Source: Thermoleophilia bacterium
Lineage (GTDB): Bacteria; Actinomycetota; Thermoleophilia; Miltoncostaeales; Miltoncostaeaceae
Direction: 5' to 3'
Assembly (NCBI GenBank): GCA_020848615.1
Contig: JADLHW010000073.1
Span: 1-64,000 of the forward strand
DNA length: 64,000 nt
Position 1 is the first letter of the stretch, and the number at the start of each line of letters is the position of its first letter. Of this stretch, positions 24,640 to 33,380 are shown one piece after another. The notes under the pieces were generated by a model that searched no databases, was not told the origin of the DNA, and saw only the letters and a list, made by a program, of their open reading frames with translations. The position numbers and the translations under genes were made by a program.

Positions 24640-26091
24640 TCAGATGACCTCGGCGCCCGGCGGCAGCGGATCGAACGACCCGGTGATCGACGGCGGGCCG
24701 CCCACCACCTCCCCGGTCACGGGCGGCAGGCCCGCGGGCTCCCCGCCCCCGGTCTCGGCGATGTCCATCATCGTGAGCATCGTCTCGGCGCGGTCGTACG
24801 GCTCGTCGACGGTCTGCTTCAGGAACGCCTCGATGCGCGGCATCTTCGCGCGGGCCTCGTCCACGCGGGCGTCGGAGCCCGGCACGTACGCGCCGATCGC
24901 GATGAGGTCCTCCGCCCGGTGGTGGGCGGCCATGAGCTCACGCATGCGAATGGCGGCGGCGCGCTCGGCCGGGGTGAGCAGCGCCCCGGTGAGACGCGAC
25001 ACGGACTGCAGGACGTCGACCGCGGGGTAGTGACCGCGGTGCGCGAGCTCACGTGACAGCACGATGTGGCCGTCCAGGATGCCCCGCACGGCGTCGGCGA
25101 CGGGCTCGTTCATGTCGTCGCCCTCCACCAGCACCGTGTACAGGCCGGTGATGGTGCCGCGCGGGCTGGTGCCGGCGCGCTCCAGCAGGCGGGGCAGCAG
25201 CGCGAACACCGAGGGCGTGTACCCGCGCGTCGCCGGCGGCTCGCCGATCGCGAGGCCCACCTCGCGCTGCGCCATGGCCAGGCGGGTCACCGAGTCCATC
25301 ATCAGCAGCACGTCCGCGCCCTGGTCGCGGAAGAACTCCGCGATCGTCGTCGCCACGAACGCCGCCTTGATGCGCACCAGGGCCGGCTGGTCGCTGGTGG
25401 CGACCACCACCACGGACCGGGCGAGCCCCTCGGGGCCCAGGTCCTTCTCCAGGAACTCCCGGACCTCTCGGCCACGCTCCCCGATGAGGCCGATCACGTT
25501 CACGTCGGCGGACGTCCGGCGGGCCATCATGCCCAGCAGGGTGCTCTTGCCCACGCCGGAGCCCGCGAAGATGCCGAGGCGCTGCCCCAGGCCGCACGGG
25601 TTGAGGCCGTCCAGGCTCCGCACGCCGAGTGCGACGGGCGTGTCGATGGGCGGGCGGCCCAGCGGCGACGGCGGCCTGGCGTCCACCGGCATGCGCCGCA
25701 CCGGGGACAGGGCGGGGCCGCCGTCGAACGGGCGACCCAGGCCGTCCAGCACGCGGCCCAGCAGGTCGGGGCCCACCGCCACCCGCAGGGACGACCCGGA
25801 GGCCACCACCGTCTGGCCCGGGCCGATGCCGGACGCCTCGCCGAGCGGCATGAGCAGGGTGCGGCCGTGACGGAAGCCCACGACCTCCGCGTCCAGCGGC
25901 GGCGTACCGGCGCGGTGCCCCTGCACGTGGATCTCGCAGCGCTCCCCCACCCGCGCGGCGGGACCGCGGGACTCGACCACCAGGCCGATGAGCTCCGCGA
26001 CCCGGCCGTTCATGCGGTACGGGTCCAGGGCGCGCATGCGGTGGCGGACCCCGGCGAGCGCCTCGTCGGTGGCGGCGGCGACCATGGTCAC
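24640..26091 (-). CDS. fliI: FliI flagellum-specific ATPase
   Basis: A 483-residue FliI, the export ATPase. Walker A is IFAGSGVGKSTLL at about residue 170-182, Walker B is VLLMMDSVTRLA near 250, and it has the RGYTPSVFALLPRLLERAG and EGDDMNEPVADAVRGILDGHIVLSRELAHRGHYPAVDVL segments of the family. The C-terminal 45 residues after ETMLTMMD are an extra Gly/Pro-rich tail. The GTG at 26089-26091 overlaps the fliH stop; an ATG two codons later is an alternative. FliJ does not follow directly, which is unusual. Confidence 0.95.
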   Translation of the reverse strand: MTMVAAATDEALAGVRHRMRALDPYRMNGRVAELIGLVVESRGPAARVGERCEIHVQGHRAGTPPLDAEVVGFRHGRTLLMPLGEASGIGPGQTVVASGSSLRVAVGPDLLGRVLDGLGRPFDGGPALSPVRRMPVDARPPSPLGRPPIDTPVALGVRSLDGLNPCGLGQRLGIFAGSGVGKSTLLGMMARRTSADVNVIGLIGERGREVREFLEKDLGPEGLARSVVVVATSDQPALVRIKAAFVATTIAEFFRDQGADVLLMMDSVTRLAMAQREVGLAIGEPPATRGYTPSVFALLPRLLERAGTSPRGTITGLYTVLVEGDDMNEPVADAVRGILDGHIVLSRELAHRGHYPAVDVLQSVSRLTGALLTPAERAAAIRMRELMAAHHRAEDLIAIGAYVPGSDARVDEARAKMPRIEAFLKQTVDEPYDRAETMLTMMDIAETGGGEPAGLPPVTGEVVGGPPSITGSFDPLPPGAEVI

Positions 26092-26774
26092 GCGCCGTGC
26101 TCGACCAGCTCGTCGTCGGGCGGCGCGGACATGCCCTCCAGGATGCGGGCGAGCTGCTGCTCCAGGCGGGCGTCGACGTCGCCGGAGGGGGTCTCCAGGA
26201 CCAGGCCGCCCGCGGCGATGCGCGGGTCCTCGATGACGTCGAACCGGTGGATGCCGCCCATCTGGTCGATGAGCCCGTCGGTCGCCTCGCGCATGCGGGC
26301 GAGGTCGGCGGGGTTGACGTGGGCGAGCAGGCGATCGCGGTCGGTGGCCCGACGGATCGCGCCGCGCGCGACGTCCACCACGCGCTCCGGGCGGACGTTC
26401 AGCTCGGCGCGCATGATGCGGGCGGCGGTCTCCAGGCCGATGGCGGCGACCTCCTGGGCCAGCCGCTCCGGCAGCGCCGCGATCTCCGCCTCCATCGCGG
26501 CGAGGATGCCCGTCGCCGCGGCGACCGCGTCCCGCATCTCCGCGCGGGCCTCGGCCATGCCGGCCTCGTATCCCTCGCGCCAGCCCTCGGCAACGGCGGC
26601 CTCGCGGGCCATCTCGGCCTCGGCGATGATCGCCTCCGCCTCCGCCTCGGCCTGGGCGGCGAGCGCCTGCGCGCTGCCGGCCTCCAGCAGCGACAGCCGG
26701 TTGGGCTGCTCCCGGAGCCGGACCTCGTGGGCGTCGCCGATGACGACGCCGCGGATGGGGCTGCGACGGTTCAC
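26088..26774 (-). CDS. fliH: FliH flagellar export regulator
   Basis: A 228-residue FliH, the peripheral stator of the FliI ATPase. It has a long Ala/Glu-rich coiled coil (about residues 30-100, QALAAQAEAEAEAIIAEAEMAREAAVAEGWREGYEAGMAEARAE with the G-x-x-x-G run typical of FliH) and a C-terminal domain with VRPERVVDVARGAIRRATDRDRLLAHVNPADL. GTG start at 26772-26774. It lies between fliG and fliI as usual. Confidence 0.92.
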   Translation of the reverse strand: MNRRSPIRGVVIGDAHEVRLREQPNRLSLLEAGSAQALAAQAEAEAEAIIAEAEMAREAAVAEGWREGYEAGMAEARAEMRDAVAAATGILAAMEAEIAALPERLAQEVAAIGLETAARIMRAELNVRPERVVDVARGAIRRATDRDRLLAHVNPADLARMREATDGLIDQMGGIHRFDVIEDPRIAAGGLVLETPSGDVDARLEQQLARILEGMSAPPDDELVEHGA

Positions 26775-26783
26775 GCGCGCCCC

Positions 26784-27803
26784 TTACGCGACGAGGTCGT
26801 CGTCGCCGCCGCGCGCCACGACGATCGTGCCGGCGTCCTCCAGCTTGCGGATGACCGCCACGATCTTCTGCTGGGCCTCCTCCACCTGCGACACGCGGAC
26901 GGGGCCCATGAACTCCAGGTCCTCCTTGATGATCTCCGCGGCGCGGGAGGACATGTTCTTGAAGATCTTCTCCTGGACGTTCTCGGCCTGCCCCTTCAGG
27001 GCCACCGACAGGTCCTTGCCGTCCACCTCGCGCAGCACCTGCTGGATGCTGCGGTCGTCGAGCATGACGATGTCCTCGAACAGGAACATGAGGCGGCGGA
27101 CCTCGTCGGCGAGCTCCGGGCTCTGCTCCTCCAGGCTCTCCAGGATCGTCTTCTCGGTGGTGCGGTCGACCTTGCCGAGCACCTCCACCAGGGCCTTCAC
27201 GCCGCCGGCGGTGGTGAAGTCCTGGTTGATCACGGACGACAGCTTGCGCTCCAGCACGTGCTCGATCTCCCGGATGACCTCCGGGGACGTGCGGTCCAGC
27301 AGCGCCAGGCGCATCGCGACCTCGCTCTGCAGCTCGGCCGGCAGGCTGCTCACCACCTGGCCGGCGGTGTCCGGCGGCAGGTACGCGAGGATGAGCGCCA
27401 TGGTCTGCGGGTGCTCGTTCTGCAGCACGGTCAGGATCTGCGAGGCGTCGGTGCGCCGGAGGAACTCGAACGGCGACACCTGGATGGCGGCGGCCAGGCG
27501 CTCCAGCACCTCGTGGGCGCGGTCCGGGCCGAGGGCCTGCTCCAGGACGGAGCGCGCGTATGCCAGGCCGCCCTCGGTGATGTAGTTCTGCGCGACGGCG
27601 GTCTCGTAGAACTCGGCGAGGACCTTCTGCTTGAGCTCCTGGCTGATGGGGCCAAGGTTCGCGATCTCGAGCGTGAGCTCGTCGATCTCCTCCTGCTTGA
27701 GGTGCTTGAACACCTCGGCGCCGGCCTTCGGGCCCAGGGCGATGATCACCACCGCGACCTTCTGCCGGCCGGAGAGCTTGGTGTCTGCGGAGAGCGCGCT
27801 CAT
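26784..27803 (-). CDS. fliG: FliG flagellar motor switch protein
   Basis: A 339-residue FliG, the C-ring subunit that contacts MotA. The N-terminal domain has SGRQKVAVVIIALGPKAGAEVFKHL, the middle domain carries the EHPQTMALILAYLPPDTAGQVVSSLPAELQ segment (EHPQ motif), and the C-terminal domain has LMFLFEDIVMLDDRSIQQVLREVDGKDLSVALKG with the torque-helix charges, ending in QQKIVAVIRKLEDAG. Starts 2 nt after... the order is fliF then fliG, with the fliF stop at 27806 just before the fliG ATG. Confidence 0.96.
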   Translation of the reverse strand: MSALSADTKLSGRQKVAVVIIALGPKAGAEVFKHLKQEEIDELTLEIANLGPISQELKQKVLAEFYETAVAQNYITEGGLAYARSVLEQALGPDRAHEVLERLAAAIQVSPFEFLRRTDASQILTVLQNEHPQTMALILAYLPPDTAGQVVSSLPAELQSEVAMRLALLDRTSPEVIREIEHVLERKLSSVINQDFTTAGGVKALVEVLGKVDRTTEKTILESLEEQSPELADEVRRLMFLFEDIVMLDDRSIQQVLREVDGKDLSVALKGQAENVQEKIFKNMSSRAAEIIKEDLEFMGPVRVSQVEEAQQKIVAVIRKLEDAGTIVVARGGDDDLVA

Positions 27804-27805
27804 GC

Positions 27806-29383
27806 CTACCGGCGTTCGATGAGCCAGCTGCGCATGAGCTTGGCCATGTCATCCGGCTTGCGGAGCGCGAGGTCCTCCATCTGCCGCTCCACCGGGGTCT
27901 TGGTCTCCCCCTCCAGGCGGCGCGCGGCGACGGCGGCGCCGCCCCCGCCCGTGAGCTCCGCCACCGGCACGGGGCCGCGGGCCAGCAGCTCCGGCAGGGC
28001 CTTCTCCAGCTCGCTCTGCCGGCGCTTCAGCGACTTGCGGGCCATCATGAGGATCAGCAGGAGCCCGATCCCGCCGGCGGCCATCTTCGCGATGCCCATG
28101 ATGTCCAGGCCGCCGCCCGCCGCGGTGGAGGCGCTGCCCTCACCGGTCGCGTTCTTGGTGACCAGGGCGTCCTTCGCGAACGGCACGGACTGCACGCTCA
28201 CCAGGTCGTCGCGGTCCTGGTCGTAGCCGACGGCGGCCTTCACCGCGTCCTCGATCTGCGTCTGCTGACCCTTGAACTCGTCCGAGAACTGCACGGAGAT
28301 CGACTGCTTGACGAGGGTGCCGCCGGTGCTCTCGGTGTTGGTGACCGTGCGGTCCACGCCGTTCTGGGTCTGGCCGGTCTTCTTGTTGTACGTGGTGTTC
28401 CCGTTGCCGGAGGTCGTCGACGGGAACGTGTTGCCCGGGCTGTTCGCCGACGCACCGACCGTGCCACCCGAGGTGCCGCCCTTCGAGGTGAGCTTCTCCT
28501 CCGTGGTGTCCGTGGTGAGCGGAACCTTGCCCTCTTTGTTCGGGTCGTAGTTCTCGGCGACGCTGGAGCTCTTGTTCAGGTCCAGGACGGCGTTCACGGC
28601 GACCACGGCCTTCCCCGGCCCGAGCGTCGCGGCGAGCATCGCGTCGAGCTTGGCCTGGGTCTTGCGCTCGTACTCGGCCTCCAGCGCCAGGCGGGTGTTC
28701 GCCGCCGCGGAGACGCTGTCGTCGCCCCCGGCGTTGAGGATGTTCCCCTGCGTGTCGGTGATCGCGACGTTCTTGGCGTCCAGGCCCGGCACGGCCATGG
28801 CCACCAGGCGGCTCACGCCCGTGACCTGGCTGGAGTCGAGGGTCGCCCCCGGCACCAGGTTCACCACGACGCTCGCGGTCGTCGGCTTCTGGTCGTTGGT
28901 GAACAGGCGCTCGTTGGGCATGGCGATCTTCACGTCGGCGCTCTGCACCTGGTCGAGCTGGGCGATGGTTCGCGACAGCTCGCCCTCCATCGCCCGCGTG
29001 AGGTTCACGCGCTGGGTGAAGTCGGTGGCGCCCCAGCCCTGCTTGTCGAAGATCTCGTAGCCCACCTTCGCGCCGCCGCCCGACAGCAGGTTGCTCGAGG
29101 CCAGCCCCAGCCGGGCCTGGTCCAGCGCGCCGGCGGGCACCTGGATGGTGGTGCCGCCGTCGCGCGTCCGGAACGCGATGCCCTGCGCCTCGAGCTCGGA
29201 GGTGATGGCCGCCGCGTCCGCGGTGGTCTGGGTGGTGGCCAGCGTGGAGTAGTCGGTCTGCCCCGACAGGCGGAAGAGCATGAAGAGGCCGACGGCGAAG
29301 ATGACGCCCGCCCCGATGATGAGCCGGCGCCCGGGGCCGGAGAGCCCCGTCCAGAACGCCGTCGCCTTGCCGAGTGCACCCAC
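27806..29383 (-). CDS. fliF: FliF flagellar MS-ring protein
   Basis: A 525-residue FliF. It has an N-terminal membrane helix (about residues 20-40), the ring-building motifs with YSTLATTQTTADAAAITSELEAQGI and LSRTIAQLDQVQSADVKIAMPNERLF, a low-complexity periplasmic loop in the second half, a second membrane helix (about residues 425-445), and a C-terminal FliG-binding tail ending PDDMAKLMRSWLIERR. GTG start at 29381-29383. Its length is slightly below the enteric 550. Confidence 0.95.
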   Translation of the reverse strand: MGALGKATAFWTGLSGPGRRLIIGAGVIFAVGLFMLFRLSGQTDYSTLATTQTTADAAAITSELEAQGIAFRTRDGGTTIQVPAGALDQARLGLASSNLLSGGGAKVGYEIFDKQGWGATDFTQRVNLTRAMEGELSRTIAQLDQVQSADVKIAMPNERLFTNDQKPTTASVVVNLVPGATLDSSQVTGVSRLVAMAVPGLDAKNVAITDTQGNILNAGGDDSVSAAANTRLALEAEYERKTQAKLDAMLAATLGPGKAVVAVNAVLDLNKSSSVAENYDPNKEGKVPLTTDTTEEKLTSKGGTSGGTVGASANSPGNTFPSTTSGNGNTTYNKKTGQTQNGVDRTVTNTESTGGTLVKQSISVQFSDEFKGQQTQIEDAVKAAVGYDQDRDDLVSVQSVPFAKDALVTKNATGEGSASTAAGGGLDIMGIAKMAAGGIGLLLILMMARKSLKRRQSELEKALPELLARGPVPVAELTGGGGAAVAARRLEGETKTPVERQMEDLALRKPDDMAKLMRSWLIERR

Positions 29384-29397
29384 GGATCAGGCTCCGA

Positions 29398-29766
29398 TCA
29401 GACCGACATCCGGGAGAGCTCCTGCCAGCCCTCCACGAGCTTGTTCCGCACCTGCAGGGCGGTGCTGAGCGCCAGCTCCGCCTTGGTGGTCTCCACGATC
29501 GCCATCTGCGGGTCCGACAGCTGGCCGGTCGCGGCGAGCTGCTGCATCCGGTCCGCGGAGTTCACCTGGTCGTTCAGGCCGCTGATGGCGCGCGTGAGCA
29601 GCGTGCCGAAGCCGCCCGTGGCGGGCGTCGCCGACGCGTCGCCGTCAAGGGACGGGGCCTGCAGCTGCGACATGGGCGCCGGCATCGCGGCGGCCGCGGC
29701 GATCTGGGCGGCCATCGACGCGCTGGTGCCGCCGATGTCCCCGATACCTGCGATGGGCGCGATCAC
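29398..29766 (-). CDS. fliE: FliE MS-ring/rod junction protein
   Basis: A 122-residue FliE, which joins the MS ring to the rod. The C-terminal half is typical: FGTLLTRAISGLNDQVNSADRMQQLAATGQ, AIVETTKAELALSTALQVRNKLVEGWQELSRM. The N-terminal 50 residues are Ala-rich and variable. The GTG at 29764-29766 overlaps the flgC stop. Order flgB-flgC-fliE-fliF is the conserved one. Confidence 0.94.
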   Translation of the reverse strand: MIAPIAGIGDIGGTSASMAAQIAAAAAMPAPMSQLQAPSLDGDASATPATGGFGTLLTRAISGLNDQVNSADRMQQLAATGQLSDPQMAIVETTKAELALSTALQVRNKLVEGWQELSRMSV

Positions 29767-30212
29767 CTGAGCAACCTCAGGGCTTCCTTGGCCATGTTCT
29801 TGGTGGCCTCGAAGGCCGTCACGTTCGCCTGGTAGCTGCGGCTCGCGGCGACCATGTCCACCATCTCGGTGACCGGGTTCACGTTCGGCTTGGTCACGTA
29901 CCCCTTGGCGTCCGCCAGCGGGTTGCCGGGGTCGTAGACCCGCCGCAGGTCGCTGCCGTCCTCGGCGATCTGCTGCACGTCCACGCCGTGCAGGTCGCCG
30001 CCGGTGCCCGCCGAGGTGTCCCCCGCGGGACGCGGGATGCGGAACTGCGTGCCGTTCGGCGCCTCGCTCATCACCACGACCTTGCGGCGGTACGCCTCCC
30101 CGACGGCGGTGGTGCTGTCCACGTTGGCGAGGTTGTTCGCGATGACGTCCATGCGCAGGCGCTGGGCGGCGAGGCCCGTCGCGCTGATCCCGAGTGCCGG
30201 GTAGATGCCCAT
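29763..30212 (-). CDS. flgC: FlgC flagellar proximal rod protein
   Basis: A 149-residue rod protein. N-terminal GISATGLAAQRLRMDVIANNLANVDST is the flagellar rod signature; the middle has YRRKVVVMSE and GNPLADAKGYVTKPNVNPVTEMVDMVAASRSYQANVTAFEATK close to the C-terminus. Length is normal. It follows flgB by 34 nt and overlaps fliE. Confidence 0.95.
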   Translation of the reverse strand: MGIYPALGISATGLAAQRLRMDVIANNLANVDSTTAVGEAYRRKVVVMSEAPNGTQFRIPRPAGDTSAGTGGDLHGVDVQQIAEDGSDLRRVYDPGNPLADAKGYVTKPNVNPVTEMVDMVAASRSYQANVTAFEATKNMAKEALRLLR

Positions 30213-30246
30213 GTGATCCCTTCCCCTGTCCCTGGGTGTGCCGGGC

Positions 30247-30657
30247 CTAGCGGCCCGCGATCACGGCGCGCATCTGCGAGAACCGCGCGTCGAGCAGCGC
30301 GGTCACCGTGTTGTACGAGAGCTGGTTCGCGGCGAGCTCGGACATCTCGTTGTCCGGGTCGACGTTGCTGCCGTCCACGCGGATCGTGGACGCGGTATCC
30401 CGCGTGACCTCCGTCCGCACCGAATCGAGCGCCCGCCGGTGCGTCCCGAGGGACGACGCCTGCCCGGCCGAGCGGTTCCGGGCGATCTCCGCGCGGTCCG
30501 CCTCCAGGGCGTCGGCGAGCGCCCCCTCGAAGTTCACGTCCACGCGCTTGTAGCCCGGCGTGTCGGCGTTCGCGATGTTCTGCGCGAGCGCGGTCTGCCG
30601 CAGCGACGCGCCGCGCATCGCGGCGGTGAGCGTGACGGTGGTGATGTCGTCGAACAA
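30247..30657 (-). CDS. flgB: FlgB flagellar proximal rod protein
   Basis: A 136-residue rod protein, with ALAQNIANADTPGYKRVDVNFE after a short N-terminal helix, and the C-terminal ELAANQLSYNTVTALLDARFSQMRAVI. The start is a TTG at 30655-30657, supported by a strong GGGAGGG four bases before it and the lack of any better start. It precedes flgC in the standard order. Confidence 0.93.
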   Translation of the reverse strand: MFDDITTVTLTAAMRGASLRQTALAQNIANADTPGYKRVDVNFEGALADALEADRAEIARNRSAGQASSLGTHRRALDSVRTEVTRDTASTIRVDGSNVDPDNEMSELAANQLSYNTVTALLDARFSQMRAVIAGR

Positions 30658-30676
30658 CGAGCCCTCCCTGGCTTTC

Positions 30677-31531
30677 TCAGTCGATCCCGAAGGCGGTCGA
30701 GTCCAGCAGCGGCGCGATCTCGTCCATCAGGCGCATCATCCGCTGCTGGTCGAAGCCGAGCGCCTCCAGCGAGGCCGGGCACACGTCGTACGCCAGGCCG
30801 TCGCCGCCGATGCCCTGGCCGAGCATCGTGCAGGCCACGTCCGAGACGTGGACGACGTGCGCCAGCATGGGCTTCAGCGTCGCCTGCTCGGGATCGTGGT
30901 GGTAGCGGATCGCCTCCTCCAGCTCCGGCGGGAAGCTCCACTTCGCGGCGATCCGGGCGCCCAGCTCGGCGTGGTCGAAGCCCAGCAGCTCCGCCTCGAT
31001 GTGGTGGAATGGCTCGCGCCGCTCCTGCGCCAGGCGGGAGATCTCCCCGAAGGCGGTCTCCAGGTGGCTGGACAGGACGGTCTTGCCGATGTCGAGCAGC
31101 AGGCCGGCCACGAAGGCCTCCTCCACCGGCGCCAGGTGCACCTCCACCGCGACGCGGCGGGCGGTGAACGCCACGCACATCGAGTGGTGCCACAGCTCCC
31201 CGGCCTGCAGCCCGTACCCCGGGAGGGACCGGTTCAGCAGCCGGGCGGTGTGGCTGGAGATCGCCAGGCTCTTGATGGCGGAGAAGCCCAGCAGCACGAC
31301 GGCCTCGGTCACCGTCGTCACGCGGCGAGCATGGCCGTAGAAGGCGCTGTTGGCGAGCTTCAGGATGTTCGCGGTGAGGCTCTGGTCACGCAGGACGACC
31401 TGCGACAGCTGGCCCACGGTCATGTCCTGGTCGTCGCACGCGGAGATGACCTCGCTGATGCTCGCGGGCATCGGCGGGAGCTCCGCGATGGAGGCGACGA
31501 CCTCCTCCGGTGTGAGTCTGGTGACTGCCAT
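30677..31531 (-). CDS. HDOD-domain signalling protein
   Basis: A 284-residue HDOD protein. Residues about 15-215 match the fold: LPPMPASISEVISACDD, LSQVVLRDQSLTANILKLANSAFYG, VVLLGFSAIKSLAISSHTA and EAFVAGLLLDIGKTVL, DHAELGARIAAKWSFPPELEEAIRYHH. HDOD domains look like HD phosphohydrolases but usually lack activity; here the second half keeps several His residues (HAELGA, YHHDP, HVVHVSD). Its place between fliS and flgB, on the same strand with 38 and 19 nt gaps, suggests a regulatory role in motility, but the partner is unknown. Confidence 0.88.
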   Translation of the reverse strand: MAVTRLTPEEVVASIAELPPMPASISEVISACDDQDMTVGQLSQVVLRDQSLTANILKLANSAFYGHARRVTTVTEAVVLLGFSAIKSLAISSHTARLLNRSLPGYGLQAGELWHHSMCVAFTARRVAVEVHLAPVEEAFVAGLLLDIGKTVLSSHLETAFGEISRLAQERREPFHHIEAELLGFDHAELGARIAAKWSFPPELEEAIRYHHDPEQATLKPMLAHVVHVSDVACTMLGQGIGGDGLAYDVCPASLEALGFDQQRMMRLMDEIAPLLDSTAFGID

Positions 31532-31569
31532 CGTGTTCCCGTGGTCTCGTTTGCCGGGGGTCGGGTCGC

Positions 31570-31938
31570 CTACGCTGCTGCGAGTTCGGCGTCGCGCCGC
31601 TCGACGAGCACGGACCAGGTCTGGGCGAGGGTCTCGATGTCGGAGACGACCTCGGACATGGCGTCGCGGCCCACCTCGGGGCCCGCGAGGCGGCGCAGCA
31701 GGTAGTCGTAGATCGCGCCCAGGTGACGTCCGATGGTGCCGGCGCGGCGGTCGAGGTTCCGGTCGAGCTCCTGAAGGATCGCCCGGACCCGCTCCACGCT
31801 CTTCTCGGCGTCATCCCGGCCCGCGTCGTACGCCGCGACTGCCTGCCGGCCGAATCGGACGGCCCCCTCGAAGAGCATCAGGACGAGCTCGTCGGGGCGG
31901 GCGGACTCGGCATTCTCAAGGCGGGGATCGGCGTGCAT
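31570..31938 (-). CDS. fliS: FliS-like flagellin chaperone (first copy)
   Basis: A 122-residue helical protein of the FliS family: ARPDELVLMLFEGAVRFGRQAVAAYD near the start (compare TxxxLVLMLYDGALRF of typical FliS), then VERVRAILQELDRNLDRRAGTIGRHLGAIYDYLLRRLAG. FliS binds the C-terminus of flagellin before export. A second, closer-to-consensus FliS lies at 41537-41977. This copy is at the head of the rod/ring operon rather than next to fliD, which is unusual. It may serve another substrate. Confidence 0.82.
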   Translation of the reverse strand: MHADPRLENAESARPDELVLMLFEGAVRFGRQAVAAYDAGRDDAEKSVERVRAILQELDRNLDRRAGTIGRHLGAIYDYLLRRLAGPEVGRDAMSEVVSDIETLAQTWSVLVERRDAELAAA

Positions 31939-32029
31939 CCTCGATTCACCTCGCGGTCATGAGGCTTGCTGGACGCGGGGATCCGTCCCCGGGGTGCTTC
32001 GCGCGGCATGCATCCGGCCGGCTCTCCCC

Positions 32030-32057
32030 TTGTCGGACCGGCCCGTCGCAACCTTGA
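32030..32057 (-). promoter_or_regulatory. Sigma-28-like promoter for fliS-HDOD-flgB operon
   Basis: On the minus strand TCAAGGTT is followed after 12 nt by TCCGACAA, 92 nt before fliS. The -35 is the same as before fliJ; the -10 keeps CCGA and the final AA but differs at two positions from GCCGATAA. Confidence 0.35.
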
Positions 32058-32117
32058 GGGTGCGGACCGCGCGAATGGAGATGCTGCCCCGCCCGTGGTG
32101 CGGTCCGGCGTGGTGGG

Positions 32118-32123
32118 TACCTT
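32118..32123 (+). promoter_or_regulatory. -10-like TACCTT six bases before ATG (leaderless)
   Basis: TACCTT ends six bases before the ATG at 32130; there is no ribosome site in between. The spacing repeats that at 22061 and 58362. Confidence 0.4.
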
Positions 32124-32129
32124 CCGTCC

Positions 32130-33380
32130 ATGGGTCGTTCCCCCGCGCCGGTGTTCGCCTCCCGCCTCGCCGGGCTCGCGGTGCTCGACCCCTCCGGGGA
32201 GCGCGTGGGGCGCCTCGCGGACGTGGTCGCCGCGCCCGGGCTGCCGGGGGCGCCGGTGCTGGGCGTGGTGGTGCGCGTGCGGCGCCGGCCCATCTTCGTG
32301 AGCGCCGGGCGGCTGGAGGCGCTGGACGACCAGGGCGCCCGCCTGTCGAGCGCGCGGGTGAGCCTGCGGCGGTTCGAGCGGCGGCCCGGCGAGGTGCTGG
32401 TGCTCGGAGAGCTGCTCGACCGCGTGGGGACCCTCAGCCCCGCGGGCGAGCGGGTGCGGGTGAACGACGTGGGCGTGTCGCGCAGCGCGGACGGCACGGG
32501 GTGGTGCCTGGTGAACGCCGACGTGGTGCCCGCCGGCGCCCGCCTGCGGCGCGACCACCGGGTGGTGGACTGGGGCGACCTCTCCGGCCTGGGGATGACG
32601 GCGCCGGACGCCCTGGCCCGCGCCGCCGCCCTGGGGCAGCTGCGCCCGGCCGAGGTGGCCGCCACGGTCATGGGCCTGGGTGAGCTGGACGCGGCCGAGC
32701 TGCTGGGCGCCCTGGATGACGAACGCGCGGCCGACGTGCTGGAGGAGCTCCCGGAGGACGTGCAGGCGCGTCTGCTGCGGCGGCTGGGGCGGGAGCGCGC
32801 CGGCGACCTGCTGGACGCCATGAACCCCGACGACGCCGCCGACCTGCTGGGTGAGATCTCGGCGGTGGAGCGGGCGGACCTGCTGTCGGCGATGGAGCCG
32901 GAGGAGGCCGCCCCGGTGCGGCGGCTGCTGGAGTACCGGCCCGACACGGCGGGCGGCCTCATGAACCCGGAGCCGGTGGTGCTGCCGCCGAACGCGACGG
33001 TCGCGGAGGCCCTGGCGCGCCTGCGCAAGCGGGAGACGCCGCCGTCGCTCGCCGCGCAGGTCTACGTGGTGCGCCCGCCGGCGGAGACCCCCACGGGGCC
33101 GCTGCTCGGCACCGCGCACTTCCAGCGGCTGCTGCGGGAGCCGCCGTCGGCGCTCGCGGCGACGTGCATCGACCCCTCGGCGCCGGATCCGCTGGCCCCG
33201 GACGCACCGGCGATGGTGGTGGCGGAGCATCTGGCGGCCGAGAACCTGCTGGCCGCGCCGGTGTGCGACGCCGCCGGGCGGCTGCTGGGGGCGGTGAGCG
33301 TGGACGACGTGCTCGACGCGCTGCTGCCGAAGGGCTGGAGGTCGGCCCGAGACACCGCGTCCGCGGAGGAGGGACCGTGA
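32130..33380 (+). CDS. MgtE N-terminal/CBS domain protein without membrane channel
   Basis: A 416-residue soluble protein. Residues about 8-75 and 85-150 look like two PRC-barrel-type beta domains (AGLAVLDPSGERVGRLADVV; GELLDRVGTLSPAGERVRVNDVG). Residues 165-265 form the MgtE intracellular superhelix (LGELDAAELLGALDDERAADVLEELPEDVQARLL, MNPDDAADLLGEIS, LEYRPDTAGGLM), followed by a CBS pair (270-400). The Mg2+ channel domain of MgtE is missing, so it cannot transport alone. It overlaps the DUF1003 gene by GTGA, suggesting that the two work together. Confidence 0.85.
   Translation: MGRSPAPVFASRLAGLAVLDPSGERVGRLADVVAAPGLPGAPVLGVVVRVRRRPIFVSAGRLEALDDQGARLSSARVSLRRFERRPGEVLVLGELLDRVGTLSPAGERVRVNDVGVSRSADGTGWCLVNADVVPAGARLRRDHRVVDWGDLSGLGMTAPDALARAAALGQLRPAEVAATVMGLGELDAAELLGALDDERAADVLEELPEDVQARLLRRLGRERAGDLLDAMNPDDAADLLGEISAVERADLLSAMEPEEAAPVRRLLEYRPDTAGGLMNPEPVVLPPNATVAEALARLRKRETPPSLAAQVYVVRPPAETPTGPLLGTAHFQRLLREPPSALAATCIDPSAPDPLAPDAPAMVVAEHLAAENLLAAPVCDAAGRLLGAVSVDDVLDALLPKGWRSARDTASAEEGP

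Noticed and set aside
24627-24640. Perfect 14-bp palindrome ACCGGACGTCCGGT at the fliI stop as an operator or terminator
   Set aside because: As RNA it would form only a 5-bp stem; as an operator it lies at the end of a gene with no promoter near it. Chance is likely at this GC content.
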